Shown here: one piece after another, positions 34,775-43,295 of the stretch
Layout of the letters: each line of letters begins with the position of its first letter
How positions within the stretch are numbered: the stretch's first letter is position 1
NCBI GenBank assembly: GCA_021325635.1
Contig: JAJPGV010000061.1
Coordinates: forward strand, 41,466 to 105,465
Direction: 5' to 3'
Length of the DNA stretch: 64,000 nt
DNA from: Chloroflexota bacterium
GTDB lineage: Bacteria > Chloroflexota > JAJPGV01
Notes under the pieces: model-generated
What the model was told of the DNA's origin: nothing
The model's input: only the letters and a program-made list of their open reading frames with translations
The model's database searches: none
Made by a program: the position numbers and the translations under genes

Positions 34775-34954
34775 TTAAGCGGCGGCGACCAAGCTCACGT
34801 TACTGACGGGCTTGATGCGCTTGATGTGAGCGTGTCCAAGCTCTCCAGCCGCGATGTCCGCCCGGAGCTGCTCCAGCTCCTCGTCCGACATAGCCCAGGT
34901 GATCGTGTCGTCGTTCAACGCTTCCAACACGATCTGCACGTTCCAACGGTTCAC
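34775..34954 (-). CDS. Small protein of 59 residues
   Basis: A GTG at 34954 opens a 59-codon frame (VNRWNVQIVLEALNDDTITW..., ending VSLVAAA) that is more protein-like than overlapping frames. The middle part, MSDEELEQLRADIAAGELG, looks like an acidic amphipathic helix. No Shine-Dalgarno is seen; TATCCT 7 nt before the GTG could be a -10 of a leaderless transcript. A strong terminator follows directly, which supports a real short transcript. An overlapping frame from ATG 35006 is the alternative. Function unknown. Confidence 0.5.
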   Translation of the reverse strand: MNRWNVQIVLEALNDDTITWAMSDEELEQLRADIAAGELGHAHIKRIKPVSNVSLVAAA

Positions 34955-35049
34955 AAAGTAAAGGATAAGGCAAAAGCTGGCTCCACGTCTGTGAGGAAAG
35001 TCTCATTTTTTGGAGAATTATTCGCGAATGTTGAGGTGCCTGTAACGAC

Positions 35050-36108
35050 CTAGCGGAGCTGAATCTCCAGCGTCCCTTCTTCCAGTACCGCGTCGGCGGC
35101 GCTGAGCGCGTCCACCGGTGGCGGTAGGTGCAGCACGCGCCGCATCCTACCCACCTGCAGGATGAGCTGGCCCTGGTGCTGGAGCAGGTCGATGTCGTCC
35201 TCGCGAACGAAGGGCAGCTTGAGGCTGAGCACGTAGCCGCGGGATGTCCGCGTCAGGCGCTGCGCCTGGCCGCTGAGCAGCACCGCGGCGGGGTCGGCCG
35301 GGGGTGGGAACAGCGCCAGGGCAAACTCGCTCAGCAGCTTCTGGCCGATGACGTCGCGGTCGTACAAGGTGACGCACAGGATCGGCCAGGCCGAGAACAC
35401 GTCGGCGACCGGATGGGGCACGCGCTTCTGGCGGTTCAGGATGATGGCGTCCACGTTGAAGCCGTAGAGATTGGTGAAGGTGAGGGCCCGCTGCGTCTCA
35501 CGCACGGCCAGCTGCTCTGCCGTGGTCACGAAACGGACGGAGCACTGGGCGCCGTCCCCCAGCACCGCCCGCAGCTGAGAAAGACCCTCACCGAGCTGGA
35601 ACGCATACTGCGCCACCTGACTCGACTCTGCCGTCTCCTGATTGAACAGCCGGCCGATCCACCACGCGGCGCCCTCCGGATAGGCGAGCAGCTGGAGCGC
35701 ATTGAGCGACGGTCCGGCATCCACCACGATCACGTCGAAGTCCTCGCGATCGCAAGCCTCTTTGAGCGCCAGCAGCCGCAGGACGTCGCCCATGCCGGGG
35801 CCGAGCGTCAGCTCCTCGACGGCCGACGCGGCCAGCTCCGGACTCGCCGCCGGCGCCAGCAGCGTTTCGATGTGCGGCCACAGCTGCTCCAGGCGCACCA
35901 GAGGATCGACCTCCTGGGCCCACAGGTTGGGCGCGATCTCTAAGGGCTCGTCCGTGAGCGGGCTGTTCAGACAATCGGCCAGGCACTGCGACGTGTCGCT
36001 GCCGATTAGCAGGGTTCTTTGGTTGGTTTCCGCGCACCGCACGGCGGTTGCCGCGGCGATAGTCGTCTTCCCAGCTCCGCCCTTGCCCGTGTACAGCAAA
36101 ATCCGCAT
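35050..36108 (-). CDS. ArsA/TRC40-like ATPase
   Basis: The 352-residue protein starts MRILLYTGKGGAGKTTIAAATA, a deviant Walker A as in ArsA, Get3 and MinD-like ATPases. IGSDTSQCLADCLN near 40 is the switch region, VVDAGPSLNALQLL near 128 is the Walker B region, and a C-terminal HSP20-like beta domain (about 270-352, LSLKLPFVREDDIDLLQHQGQLILQVGR region) is typical of the bacterial two-domain form. The arsenite-binding cysteines of ArsA are not evident, so a role in arsenite export is unlikely; delivery of membrane or cofactor clients is possible. No partner genes are nearby. Confidence 0.85.
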   Translation of the reverse strand: MRILLYTGKGGAGKTTIAAATAVRCAETNQRTLLIGSDTSQCLADCLNSPLTDEPLEIAPNLWAQEVDPLVRLEQLWPHIETLLAPAASPELAASAVEELTLGPGMGDVLRLLALKEACDREDFDVIVVDAGPSLNALQLLAYPEGAAWWIGRLFNQETAESSQVAQYAFQLGEGLSQLRAVLGDGAQCSVRFVTTAEQLAVRETQRALTFTNLYGFNVDAIILNRQKRVPHPVADVFSAWPILCVTLYDRDVIGQKLLSEFALALFPPPADPAAVLLSGQAQRLTRTSRGYVLSLKLPFVREDDIDLLQHQGQLILQVGRMRRVLHLPPPVDALSAADAVLEEGTLEIQLR

Positions 36109-36256
36109 GGCAAAAGCTGGGCCGAGGATAGCAGGTGTACGAGTTGTTGGGGGCGAGTTGTCAGCTGTTAGCTGCTGGTTGTCGGCGGCTCCGATTCAGA
36201 CGGGCTCACGACTCTGGCAGCCAACAGCTCATTCACCACGAGTCGCTCGCGACAAC

Positions 36257-37681
36257 TCACAATCCGACCATCTGCTTGCCGAGGGCGAGCATGCGAGGGA
36301 CGCGGTCGGGGTCATTGGTCTCGGTGTAGATCCGCAGCAGGGGCTCGGTGCCGGAAAAGCGGATCATCAGCCAGGTGTGATCGGCCAAGTTGTATTTGAA
36401 TCCATCGGCGCGGTTGATGCTCACCACCGGCGTGCCGTCCAGCTCTTTGGGCGGGTTCTCTTCGAGCCGTTTCATGATGGTGTCGCGCTGGGCGGGGTCG
36501 AAGTGGTAGTCGTCGCGGTGGTAATGCGATGGTCCGGCCTTCTCGTTGAGATAGCGGATGACCTCCGTCAGCGGCTTGCCCATCTTCACTGTGAGGTCGG
36601 TCACGAACAGCCCGGCCACAATGGCGTCGCGTTCCGGGATGTGGTTGGCGAAGCCAAAGCCGCCGCTCTCCTCACCTCCCAGGATCGCCTTGTGGGCGAT
36701 CATCTCCGGGCCCACGAATTTGAAGCCGACCGGCGTCTCGATGACCTCGACCCCGTACTGCTGAGCCAGGCGGTTGGTCATCGACGTCGTGGTGACGGAC
36801 TTGATGATCGGCCCGCGCCAGCCGCGCACCTCGAGCAGGTACAGGGTCAGCAATCCCATCACCTGGAGCTGATCCACGAAGCCGCCGCGCTCGTCCACGA
36901 TGCCGATGCGGTCCGAGTCGCCGTCGGTGCACAAACCAATGTGCGCTCCCGTGGCCACGACCGTGTCGCAGCACAGCTGGACGTTGGGCAGGATCGGCTC
37001 CGGGTTGACGCCGCCGAAGTAGGGGTTGCGCTCGCCGCGGATCTCGTTCACCTTCGTCTTGCCGCCGGTCAGCAGCTCGCTGAAGATACCGCGGCCCGCG
37101 CCATGAATGGGGTCGGCCACGATGTTCAGACCGGCGTCACGGATGCCGTCCACGTCCAGCAGCTTGCGCACCTGGGCAAAGTAGGCCGGCTTCGGATCGA
37201 ACTCCTCGACCAGCCCCTGCTTGCGCGCCTGCTCGATGGGCATGCGCCGCGTGCGGCCGGCCTTCTGCACGTCTTCGATGATCGCCTCGAGGCGATCGAC
37301 GACCTCCGGTGAGGCAGACCCAGCGTATTCCGGTTTGTACTTGTAGCCGTTATAGGTCCACGGGTTATGGCTGGAGGTAATGACCACCGCGCCGCCGGCA
37401 TGCTTGTCCAGGACCGAATAGGAGACAGTGGGCGTGGGGACCGCCGTATTGGTCAGATAGACCTTGAGATCGTTGGCCGCCAGCACTTCGGCCACGGCCG
37501 CGGCGAAGAACTCGGACACGTAACGGGTGTCGTAGCCGACCACCACGCCGTTGGCGGCCTGGCCCGACTCCCTGACGTATTCGGCGGTGCCCTGGGCGGC
37601 ATCGCGTACGTTGGCATAGGTGTAGTCTTCCGCGACGATTGCCCGCCACCCGTCGGTGCCGAACTGAACGATCCTGCTCAT
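36257..37681 (-). CDS. Phosphoglucomutase/phosphomannomutase family
   Basis: This 474-residue alpha-D-phosphohexomutase interconverts hexose 1- and 6-phosphates. The four domains show FGTDGWRAIV near 7, the active-site Ser loop TSSHNPWTYNGYKYK near 100, the Mg2+ loop DGDSDRIGIVDE near 245, the sugar-binding GGEESGGFG loop near 338 and the phosphate-binding RFSGTEPLLRIY near 440. It provides sugar 1-phosphates for nucleotide-sugar synthesis. It is monocistronic by spacing. Glucose or mannose preference is not decided. Confidence 0.93.
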   Translation of the reverse strand: MSRIVQFGTDGWRAIVAEDYTYANVRDAAQGTAEYVRESGQAANGVVVGYDTRYVSEFFAAAVAEVLAANDLKVYLTNTAVPTPTVSYSVLDKHAGGAVVITSSHNPWTYNGYKYKPEYAGSASPEVVDRLEAIIEDVQKAGRTRRMPIEQARKQGLVEEFDPKPAYFAQVRKLLDVDGIRDAGLNIVADPIHGAGRGIFSELLTGGKTKVNEIRGERNPYFGGVNPEPILPNVQLCCDTVVATGAHIGLCTDGDSDRIGIVDERGGFVDQLQVMGLLTLYLLEVRGWRGPIIKSVTTTSMTNRLAQQYGVEVIETPVGFKFVGPEMIAHKAILGGEESGGFGFANHIPERDAIVAGLFVTDLTVKMGKPLTEVIRYLNEKAGPSHYHRDDYHFDPAQRDTIMKRLEENPPKELDGTPVVSINRADGFKYNLADHTWLMIRFSGTEPLLRIYTETNDPDRVPRMLALGKQMVGL

Positions 37682-37689
37682 TACTCGAT

Positions 37690-37780
37690 TGTAGGGGTCA
37701 GGGTCGAGGGTCGAGGGACGAGGGTCGAGGGTCGAGGGCTAAACCCTAAACCCTGACCCCTGACCCCTAACCCCTCGACC
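37690..37780. repeat. Simple heptad-like repeat tract with inverted halves
   Basis: The tract consists of GGGTCGA-type words repeated about five times, then the complementary kind TAAACCC, TGACCCC and TAACCCC repeated about six times, so the two halves can pair. It fills the space between two co-oriented genes. Related tracts occur at 47.98 kb. Confidence 0.8.
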
Positions 37781-39487
37781 CTACTTATACGGCAGGTTGT
37801 TCTTGGCGATGTATTCGTCGCCCAGGAGCTCGAGCTGCACGCGGAAGTTGCGCAGCGGCAGCCCGTTGGCATTGTTGCCGGGGAAGTCGTTCTCCTGGTG
37901 GTACTCGAACACGGCGGCCTGGAAGCGCTGCGTCCAGTGGCTCTGCCCGTCGCTCAGCGTGCGCTGGTGCGGCTCCTCCTTGGGGTAGCCGAAGGTGTCT
38001 TCGCGGCCGTGAGTATCGAAATACTGCTTGAAGTAGGTAGGGCTGCCATCAGGGGCGACGTCGGCCACGAAATGGCCAAAGCCCTGGCCGGGATTGTTGG
38101 GGAAGTAAACACTGTTGCCCTTGGGCCGCGCATTCGGGTCGGCCGGTGGGTCCACGCCGGGATACATCAGGTCGCCCAGCAGCCGGCGCTGGATCTGATA
38201 CGTCGGGGACTGCTCGGGGTGGTATTCCAGGACGACCCGCTGGAAGTACTGCACGGTCTGGCCGTTGTTGGCGATGTCGGCCACCAGGTCGCTGCGCGGG
38301 TAGCCAAGGTTGTCGACGTCACCGTGCGAACGGAGGAAGTCCAGCCAAATTCCGGACACGGTGTGGCCTGTCTGGGGGAAGGTGTAGGACTGGGCGCTGC
38401 CCTGTGGCAGGTTGGCGCCCACCGGGGTTGGCGTGAATGATGGGGCCAGCGCCGCCGTAAAGCTCGCCAGCCCGCTCGTCGTGCCGGCATACAGCGTCTG
38501 TGGGTTCTGGGTGTCGACCGTGAAGGTGCCGCCGCCGCTGGCGTAGATCTGGCCCCAGGTGTATCCGCCGTCGGTGCTGCGGTACACGCCAGCCGTCGTC
38601 TCGTAGTAGACGTTGAGGCCATTGAGCGGATCGACCGTCACTGAGGTCAGGGGATCCGTGATGCGGATCGTCGCCCAGCTGCCGCCGGCGTTGGTTGACT
38701 TGCTGACCAAGAAGGGCCCGTTGGATGAGGCCACCACGCCGGCGAACAGGGTGTTGTTGTTGGTGACGTCTACGGCCAGGAAGTTCACGCTGCCGCTGGG
38801 CAGCCCGCTGCTCACGTTGGCCCAGGTGGCGCCGCCATCGCCGCTTTTCCATACGCCAGGATTGGTGTTGGCGTTGGTCCCGGCGTAGAGCACGGGCGTT
38901 GAGCTGCGGTCCATAGCCAGTGATTGAATGCTGTTCGAGCCCATGCCCGGCACCAGCGTCCAGGTGGCCCCGTCGGTGGACTTGGCCAGGCCGTTATTGA
39001 GGCCGATGTAGGAGGTATTGGCGCCGTTGGGGTCCAGCGCGATGGCCTGCACGCTGCTGTTGCCCAGGCTGGTTGCGACCGCCGACCAGCTGCCCCCACC
39101 GTTCGTGCTCTGGTAGAGCGCGATGGACTGTTTGCCGGAGTTGTAGCCGCCAACGTACACGATCTGATCGTTGGCTTTGCTGACGGCCATGGAGTTGATG
39201 GTCATCTGACCCAGTCCCGGACCTACGGAAGCCCAGGTGTCGCCGCCGTCGAAGGTCTTGTACACGTAAGGATTGCTGCTCGGGTCGTCCCCGGCGGCGT
39301 AAATGACTTTGGAATTCGCCGGGTCCACGACCACCTGGGTGATCGATTTGCCGGACAGAGCTGTGGTGAACGCTCCGGGGCCGGCGTGGGTCGGCGCCGC
39401 CAGCACGATGATGCCTGCCGCCAGCGCCACCACGCCGAGCACACGCGCTCTGGTCCGTGTCAGGGCAATCCTTCGCACTATCATCAC
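37781..39487 (-). CDS. Secreted BNR/sialidase-like beta-propeller protein
   Basis: The 568-residue protein has an N-terminal basic region and a signal segment (about 15-35, ending near PTHAG). Repeated Asp-box-like words (STNGGGSWSAV, STDGATWTLV, SGDGGATWANV, STNAGGSWATI, STDGGYTWGQI, spaced 40-45 residues) mark a beta-propeller of the sortilin/VPS10 or photosynthesis-stability-factor kind. The C-terminal 200 residues are a different domain with FPQTGHTVSGIWLDFLRSHG and two RRLLGD/EYHPE-type repeats, seen in other proteins of this lineage. Probably extracellular ligand binding. Catalytic residues of sialidase are not seen. Confidence 0.82.
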   Translation of the reverse strand: MMIVRRIALTRTRARVLGVVALAAGIIVLAAPTHAGPGAFTTALSGKSITQVVVDPANSKVIYAAGDDPSSNPYVYKTFDGGDTWASVGPGLGQMTINSMAVSKANDQIVYVGGYNSGKQSIALYQSTNGGGSWSAVATSLGNSSVQAIALDPNGANTSYIGLNNGLAKSTDGATWTLVPGMGSNSIQSLAMDRSSTPVLYAGTNANTNPGVWKSGDGGATWANVSSGLPSGSVNFLAVDVTNNNTLFAGVVASSNGPFLVSKSTNAGGSWATIRITDPLTSVTVDPLNGLNVYYETTAGVYRSTDGGYTWGQIYASGGGTFTVDTQNPQTLYAGTTSGLASFTAALAPSFTPTPVGANLPQGSAQSYTFPQTGHTVSGIWLDFLRSHGDVDNLGYPRSDLVADIANNGQTVQYFQRVVLEYHPEQSPTYQIQRRLLGDLMYPGVDPPADPNARPKGNSVYFPNNPGQGFGHFVADVAPDGSPTYFKQYFDTHGREDTFGYPKEEPHQRTLSDGQSHWTQRFQAAVFEYHQENDFPGNNANGLPLRNFRVQLELLGDEYIAKNNLPYK

Positions 39488-39530
39488 CCTACCATGACAT
39501 TATTGGGGTTTCAAGTCAAGGGGAGAGGCC

Positions 39531-40319
39531 TTATGGGTGGAGCTGGCCGACCAGGACGGTGACGGCGCGTCCACCCAGGAGGACGCGCTCGCCGGCGAGA
39601 CGCACCCTCACAACACCGCCGCGCGCAGATGCCTGGTAGCCTATGAGCTCACTGCGCTGCAGCCGCTGTGCCCAGAACGGACCCAGGCAGCAGTGCGCCG
39701 ATCCGGTTACCGGGTCCTCGGGAATGCCGATGGCCGGGCCGAACATGCGGGAGACGAAATCGGCGCGCGGCCGGTCGGACTTGGCGGTGACGATCACCCC
39801 TCGCGCGGGAACCTCCGCCAGCCGGCCGAAGTTCGGCCGCAGCCCTCTCACCGCGGCCGCGGAAGGGAGCTCGGCCAGGAAGTCGAACTGGCTGCGGTAC
39901 ACGCCCGTGATTTCGACGCCAAGCCCCTCGATCAATGCCGTTGGCGGATCCGCCGGTGCCGCGGGCGTGGCTGGGAAGTCCATTTCAATCCAGCCCCCGT
40001 CGCGCCGAGCGGTCAGCACGCCGCTGCGGGTGCAGAACCTGGCCTGGGCATCTGCGGCCAGCCGGCCCGATTCCCACAGGACGTGAGCGCTGGCCAGGGT
40101 GGCGTGGCCGCACAGATCGACCTCGGCCGCGGGGGTGAACCAGCGCAGGTCGAACCCATCTTCGATGGCACGCACGAAGGCCGTTTCCGACAGGTTCATC
40201 TCGGCCGCGACGGCCTGCATCCAAGCGTCCGTTGCCTCGCCTTCCAGCAGGCATACGGCGGCCGGATTGCCCTCGAACGGCCGGCTGGCAAACGCATCCA
40301 CCTGGTACAGCGGGATCAC
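39531..40319 (-). CDS. PhzF-family epimerase/isomerase
   Basis: The 262-residue protein has the two-domain fold of PhzF and diaminopimelate epimerase. Signatures are YQVDAFASRPFEGNPAAVCLL (residues 5-25), the catalytic Glu in NLSETAFV near 43, the LRWFTPAAEVDLCGHATLASAH motif near 58-79, and GIPEDPVTGSAHCCLGPFWAQ near 200. The substrate is unknown; PhzF itself isomerises a phenazine precursor, but nothing around suggests phenazines. Confidence 0.92.
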   Translation of the reverse strand: MIPLYQVDAFASRPFEGNPAAVCLLEGEATDAWMQAVAAEMNLSETAFVRAIEDGFDLRWFTPAAEVDLCGHATLASAHVLWESGRLAADAQARFCTRSGVLTARRDGGWIEMDFPATPAAPADPPTALIEGLGVEITGVYRSQFDFLAELPSAAAVRGLRPNFGRLAEVPARGVIVTAKSDRPRADFVSRMFGPAIGIPEDPVTGSAHCCLGPFWAQRLQRSELIGYQASARGGVVRVRLAGERVLLGGRAVTVLVGQLHP

Positions 40320-40350
40320 GCTGGCCGCAAGTCTAGGCGCTGCTCATTGC

Positions 40351-40737
40351 CTATTCCAGCACCTCGACCCAGACGTCTACGCGGCCATCCTGAACGCGGG
40401 TCGAGTAGCAGGGCAGAGGCGTTCCTCCGCCGGGCCAGACCATCTCGCCGCTGCGGACGTCGAAGGAAAAGCCATGGAAGGGACAGCGGATGGCCCCCCG
40501 AACGAAGGTGCCCTGGACGAGCGGCGCGTTCTGGTGCGTGCAGCGGCCGTCGAGCGCGAACACGTCATCGCCCAGGCGCACCAGGACAATAGGGTGGCCG
40601 CCAACCCAGGCGGGAGTAATCTCCTCCTGGGCTATCTCCGATAGGCTGGCTACCGGCTGCCATCCAGGCGCGAGGCCGGCCCAGGCCTTCACGCCCAGCG
40701 CTCGAAGCCCTGCGCCGGTCTGCTGCTCGTCCGACAA
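40351..40737 (-). CDS. Rieske [2Fe-2S] ferredoxin
   Basis: This 128-residue soluble protein has the Rieske pairs CTHQNAPL near 65 (Cys-x-His) and CPFHGFSFDVRSG near 85 (Cys-x2-His), which ligate a [2Fe-2S] cluster. It resembles the small ferredoxins of nitrite-reductase NirD and dioxygenase type. It follows phzF upstream by transcription order (31 bp) on the same strand. Redox partner unknown. Confidence 0.9.
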   Translation of the reverse strand: MSDEQQTGAGLRALGVKAWAGLAPGWQPVASLSEIAQEEITPAWVGGHPIVLVRLGDDVFALDGRCTHQNAPLVQGTFVRGAIRCPFHGFSFDVRSGEMVWPGGGTPLPCYSTRVQDGRVDVWVEVLE

Positions 40738-40793
40738 TACGGCGAATTATGGTGCGCGACGCGCGGAGCGGACCGCGGCCCGCTCCCATGCTC

Positions 40794-41921
40794 CTAGTCG
40801 GCGAGCCCCCGCTTGACGGCGTCCTGGGCGAATTTCGGCTCCAATACGGTGGACAGGTCCAGCGTCTTCACTTCCGGCGAGATCTGTCCGACGGCGGCGA
40901 TGAGGTCCGGATAGAGGTCCGGGCGAGGCGTCGGGTCCTTGGCCACCAGGTCGATCTGGCGCTGGTAGGCGAAATCGATGTCCTGCTGGTCGGTCATCTT
41001 GTAGATGTTCCGCAGCAGCGCTTCCGCTTCGTCTTTGTGGTCGCGCCAGTAGCGGCGGCCCAGGAGCAGGGCATCGACCGTCTTCTGCACCTCAACGGGA
41101 TGCTGCTGAACGTAGCTGCTGCTGAAGGTGAGCGACGAGCCGGCAGTGAGCAGGTCGGGCGCTTTCGCCATGTCGACCAGCGCGTTGAACTTGCCGTCGG
41201 CGGTGGCCTTCCGCGAAAAGTCCGGCGCCAGCGCGGCGGCCTGGACCTTGTTCGAGGTCAGCGCAGCCGTGAGGATGGGATAGGTATTGTCCGAGCCGGT
41301 CTCCAGGATGGTGTAGTCCTTGTCCGGCTGCAGGCCGTACTTCTTGAACAGGGCCACGGTCCCGATGCCAACAGTCGAGGCGCGGGTCGGGACGCCTACG
41401 ACTTTGCCGCGCGCCTGCTCCGGCGAGGTGATGTCCTTGGCGGTGGTCATGACCATGTCGAAGCGGTCGCCCAGGGTAGCGACGATGGTGATCGGGGCGC
41501 CGGCAGCCCGCGCTGTCACCGCCTCGGCGCTGCCGCCGATGAAGGCGTCGATCTGCCCTGCCACCAGCGTCTTGATGCCATTGGTGGCGTTGATGCTCTG
41601 CACCTCGGCGTTGAGCCCGTTCTGCTTGAGCAAGCCGGCCTGCTGGGTGAGCCACACCGGCGCGTTGCCGGTCACGTTCTGACTGGCGGCCAGGCGGGTC
41701 GGAGCGGTGGCGCCGACCGCCGGCTTGCTCGTGGCGGCTGCCGCGCTGGCGAGCGCAGAGGGCTTCGCGCTGGGCGAGACGCTGGCGTTGGCAGCAGAGC
41801 TGGCCGGTGGGCTAGCCGGGGCGCTGGCCGGGGCCGCGCCGCAGCCGGCCAGGACTAAGGCTGCCAGGCCCAGCCCGGCCCCAGCCAGCCGTGACGCAAT
41901 CGTGGACGGAGTGGTCCTCAT
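40794..41921 (-). CDS. ABC substrate-binding lipoprotein (NMT1/SsuA/TauA type)
   Basis: The 375-residue protein has a lipobox VLAGCGAA, an Ala/Ser/Pro linker (about 50 residues) and an NMT1/SsuA-like domain: NAPVWLTQQAGLLKQNGLNAEVQ near 85, GQIDAFIGGSAEAVTARAAG near 118, GVPTRASTVGIGTVALFKKYGL near 170. This class binds sulfonates, nitrate, thiamine precursors or other small organic compounds. No permease or ATPase gene is next to it, so it is an orphan here. Ligand not predicted. Confidence 0.88.
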   Translation of the reverse strand: MRTTPSTIASRLAGAGLGLAALVLAGCGAAPASAPASPPASSAANASVSPSAKPSALASAAAATSKPAVGATAPTRLAASQNVTGNAPVWLTQQAGLLKQNGLNAEVQSINATNGIKTLVAGQIDAFIGGSAEAVTARAAGAPITIVATLGDRFDMVMTTAKDITSPEQARGKVVGVPTRASTVGIGTVALFKKYGLQPDKDYTILETGSDNTYPILTAALTSNKVQAAALAPDFSRKATADGKFNALVDMAKAPDLLTAGSSLTFSSSYVQQHPVEVQKTVDALLLGRRYWRDHKDEAEALLRNIYKMTDQQDIDFAYQRQIDLVAKDPTPRPDLYPDLIAAVGQISPEVKTLDLSTVLEPKFAQDAVKRGLAD

Positions 41922-41948
41922 CGACTTGCTCCTCTCTCTTCGTGTGGA

Positions 41949-42356
41949 TGCAGCTGATGTCCCCTAGCGCGCATGTAGCGCGGGCCCTTGCGGCCCGCCG
42001 GTTCCCGTTGGGCCCAGGCTTCGGAAGACGGCGGGGGACAAGCCCCGCGCTACACGTCGTGGGATGCACCTGATGTCCCTTGGCGCGCATGTAGCGCGGG
42101 CCCTTGCGGCCCGCCCGTCCAGTTGAGCCCGGCTTCGGAAGACCGGCGGGGGACAAGCCCCCGCGCTACACGTCGTGGGATGCACCTGATGTCCCTTGGC
42201 GCGCATGTAGCGCGGGCCCTTGCGGCCCGCCCGTTCCGTTCGGAAGACCGGCGGGGGACAAGCCCCCGCGCTACACGTGGATGCCTAGCGCGCATGTGGC
42301 GCGGGCCCTTGCGGCCCGCCGGTTCCCGTTGTGGCCCAGGCTTCGGCACGGTGGGT
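41949..42356 (-). repeat. Tandem array of GC-rich hairpin repeats (three full units and a partial one)
   Basis: Units of about 110-118 bp repeat in the reverse orientation relative to the copies at 14.2 kb. Each has GCGCGGGCCCTTGCGGCCCGC and GGCGGGGGACAAGCCCCCGC-type hairpins linked by CACGTCGTGGGATGCACCTG. The third unit is shortened next to GTTCCGTTCGG. The block fills the whole space between the binding-protein gene and the first ferritin-like gene, about 440 bp with no coding content. Confidence 0.85.
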
Positions 42357-42364
42357 CCGACCCG

Positions 42365-43219
42365 TCAGGCAGCGGCTGGGACGGCCACCTCCGCCGGCCA
42401 ATTCTTGATGCTCACCGGCTCGGGCGACCAGCCGAGGACGTTCTCGTACAGGTACTTGCGCCATTCGAAGAACTTGCTGGCGTTCTCGAAGGGCACGTCG
42501 AAGTACTTGCGCAGGAACTCGCGCCGCGGCGGATCGAAGATGGTGCGTGAGCGCGAATTGAGGGACGTGGCGTCGATCTCGGCGATGCGCTGCTTGACGT
42601 AGCGCTCGCCGTAGCGGTCGATCATCGCCCAGACGTAGTCGTGCAGCTTCTGCAGGGCAGCGTCGTGATGGCCGCGCTCTTCGGCGTGGACCACGCGCTC
42701 CTCGAAGTCGAGCACCTTGGGAGTGGTGATCTTGATGCTCTGGATGCTCAGCGCGGTGACGTGGCCGTAGGGCCAGAGGTTGCCGGCAATGAGGTAGCTG
42801 AGGAAGTCGCGAGTCTGAAGCTGCCAGTGCTCGGTCCTGGGAGTCAGGCCGTATTCTTCGACGAACTCGGGATCGGGCTGGGCATGGTCGCGAGAGGGGT
42901 CGAGGGCGTTGCCCTGCTGAATGTAGCCCCACCCGTGGCCTGCCTCAGTGCGGATGTGGTCGGCCAGCAGCAGGCGCCATTCGGAGTCGAGCTCGCCCGC
43001 AAAGTGAGTGTAGGCATAGCAGCCGGCGCCCACGATCGTCTCGAGCTCGTCGCGGCCGCGGTAGGCGAGCCAGCGGGCCAGGATGCGGCGCTCTTCATCG
43101 TTGGCGGGCTCGCGTTTGGCCTTGTCCTTCTCCTTACGCAGGGCCTCGATCCAGTTGCTCACGGGGTTGTCGTCGGAATAGGTAATCGGCGTTCCAACGC
43201 CGGCGAGGTTCGGCATCAC
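42365..43219 (-). CDS. Ferritin-like di-iron protein (paralogue 1)
   Basis: The 284-residue protein is predicted helical, with a ferritin-like pattern: Glu in RGRDELETIVGAG near 55, the EAGH motif in HIRTEAGHGWGYIQQG near 92, another Glu in LDFEERVVHAEERGHHDAALQKL near 175-185 (ExxH). These two Glu/ExxH pairs are the arrangement of di-iron oxygenase/oxidase helices such as PaaA/PaaC or ribonucleotide-reductase-like proteins. A C-terminal extension with DPPRREFLRKYFDVPFE is shared with its neighbour. The reaction is unknown. It is about 70% identical by eye to the upstream paralogue 76 bp away, which marks a recent duplication. Confidence 0.75.
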   Translation of the reverse strand: MMPNLAGVGTPITYSDDNPVSNWIEALRKEKDKAKREPANDEERRILARWLAYRGRDELETIVGAGCYAYTHFAGELDSEWRLLLADHIRTEAGHGWGYIQQGNALDPSRDHAQPDPEFVEEYGLTPRTEHWQLQTRDFLSYLIAGNLWPYGHVTALSIQSIKITTPKVLDFEERVVHAEERGHHDAALQKLHDYVWAMIDRYGERYVKQRIAEIDATSLNSRSRTIFDPPRREFLRKYFDVPFENASKFFEWRKYLYENVLGWSPEPVSIKNWPAEVAVPAAA

Positions 43220-43295
43220 GGTCTCCTTTCGGACTTCAGCGTAGGTCTTCCCGGTGTTGCGTGGGTTCGATGCTAGATCGAAACGCCCCTCCAGC

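Noticed and set aside
35050..36108. Arsenite-efflux ATPase
   Set aside because: The ArsA cysteines are not seen and no arsB, arsR or arsD lies nearby, so only the broader ArsA/TRC40 name is used.
37735..37775. TAAACCC-type words resembling telomere repeats
   Set aside because: The tract is one of several simple intergenic repeats and is not at a DNA end; no sign of a linear replicon.
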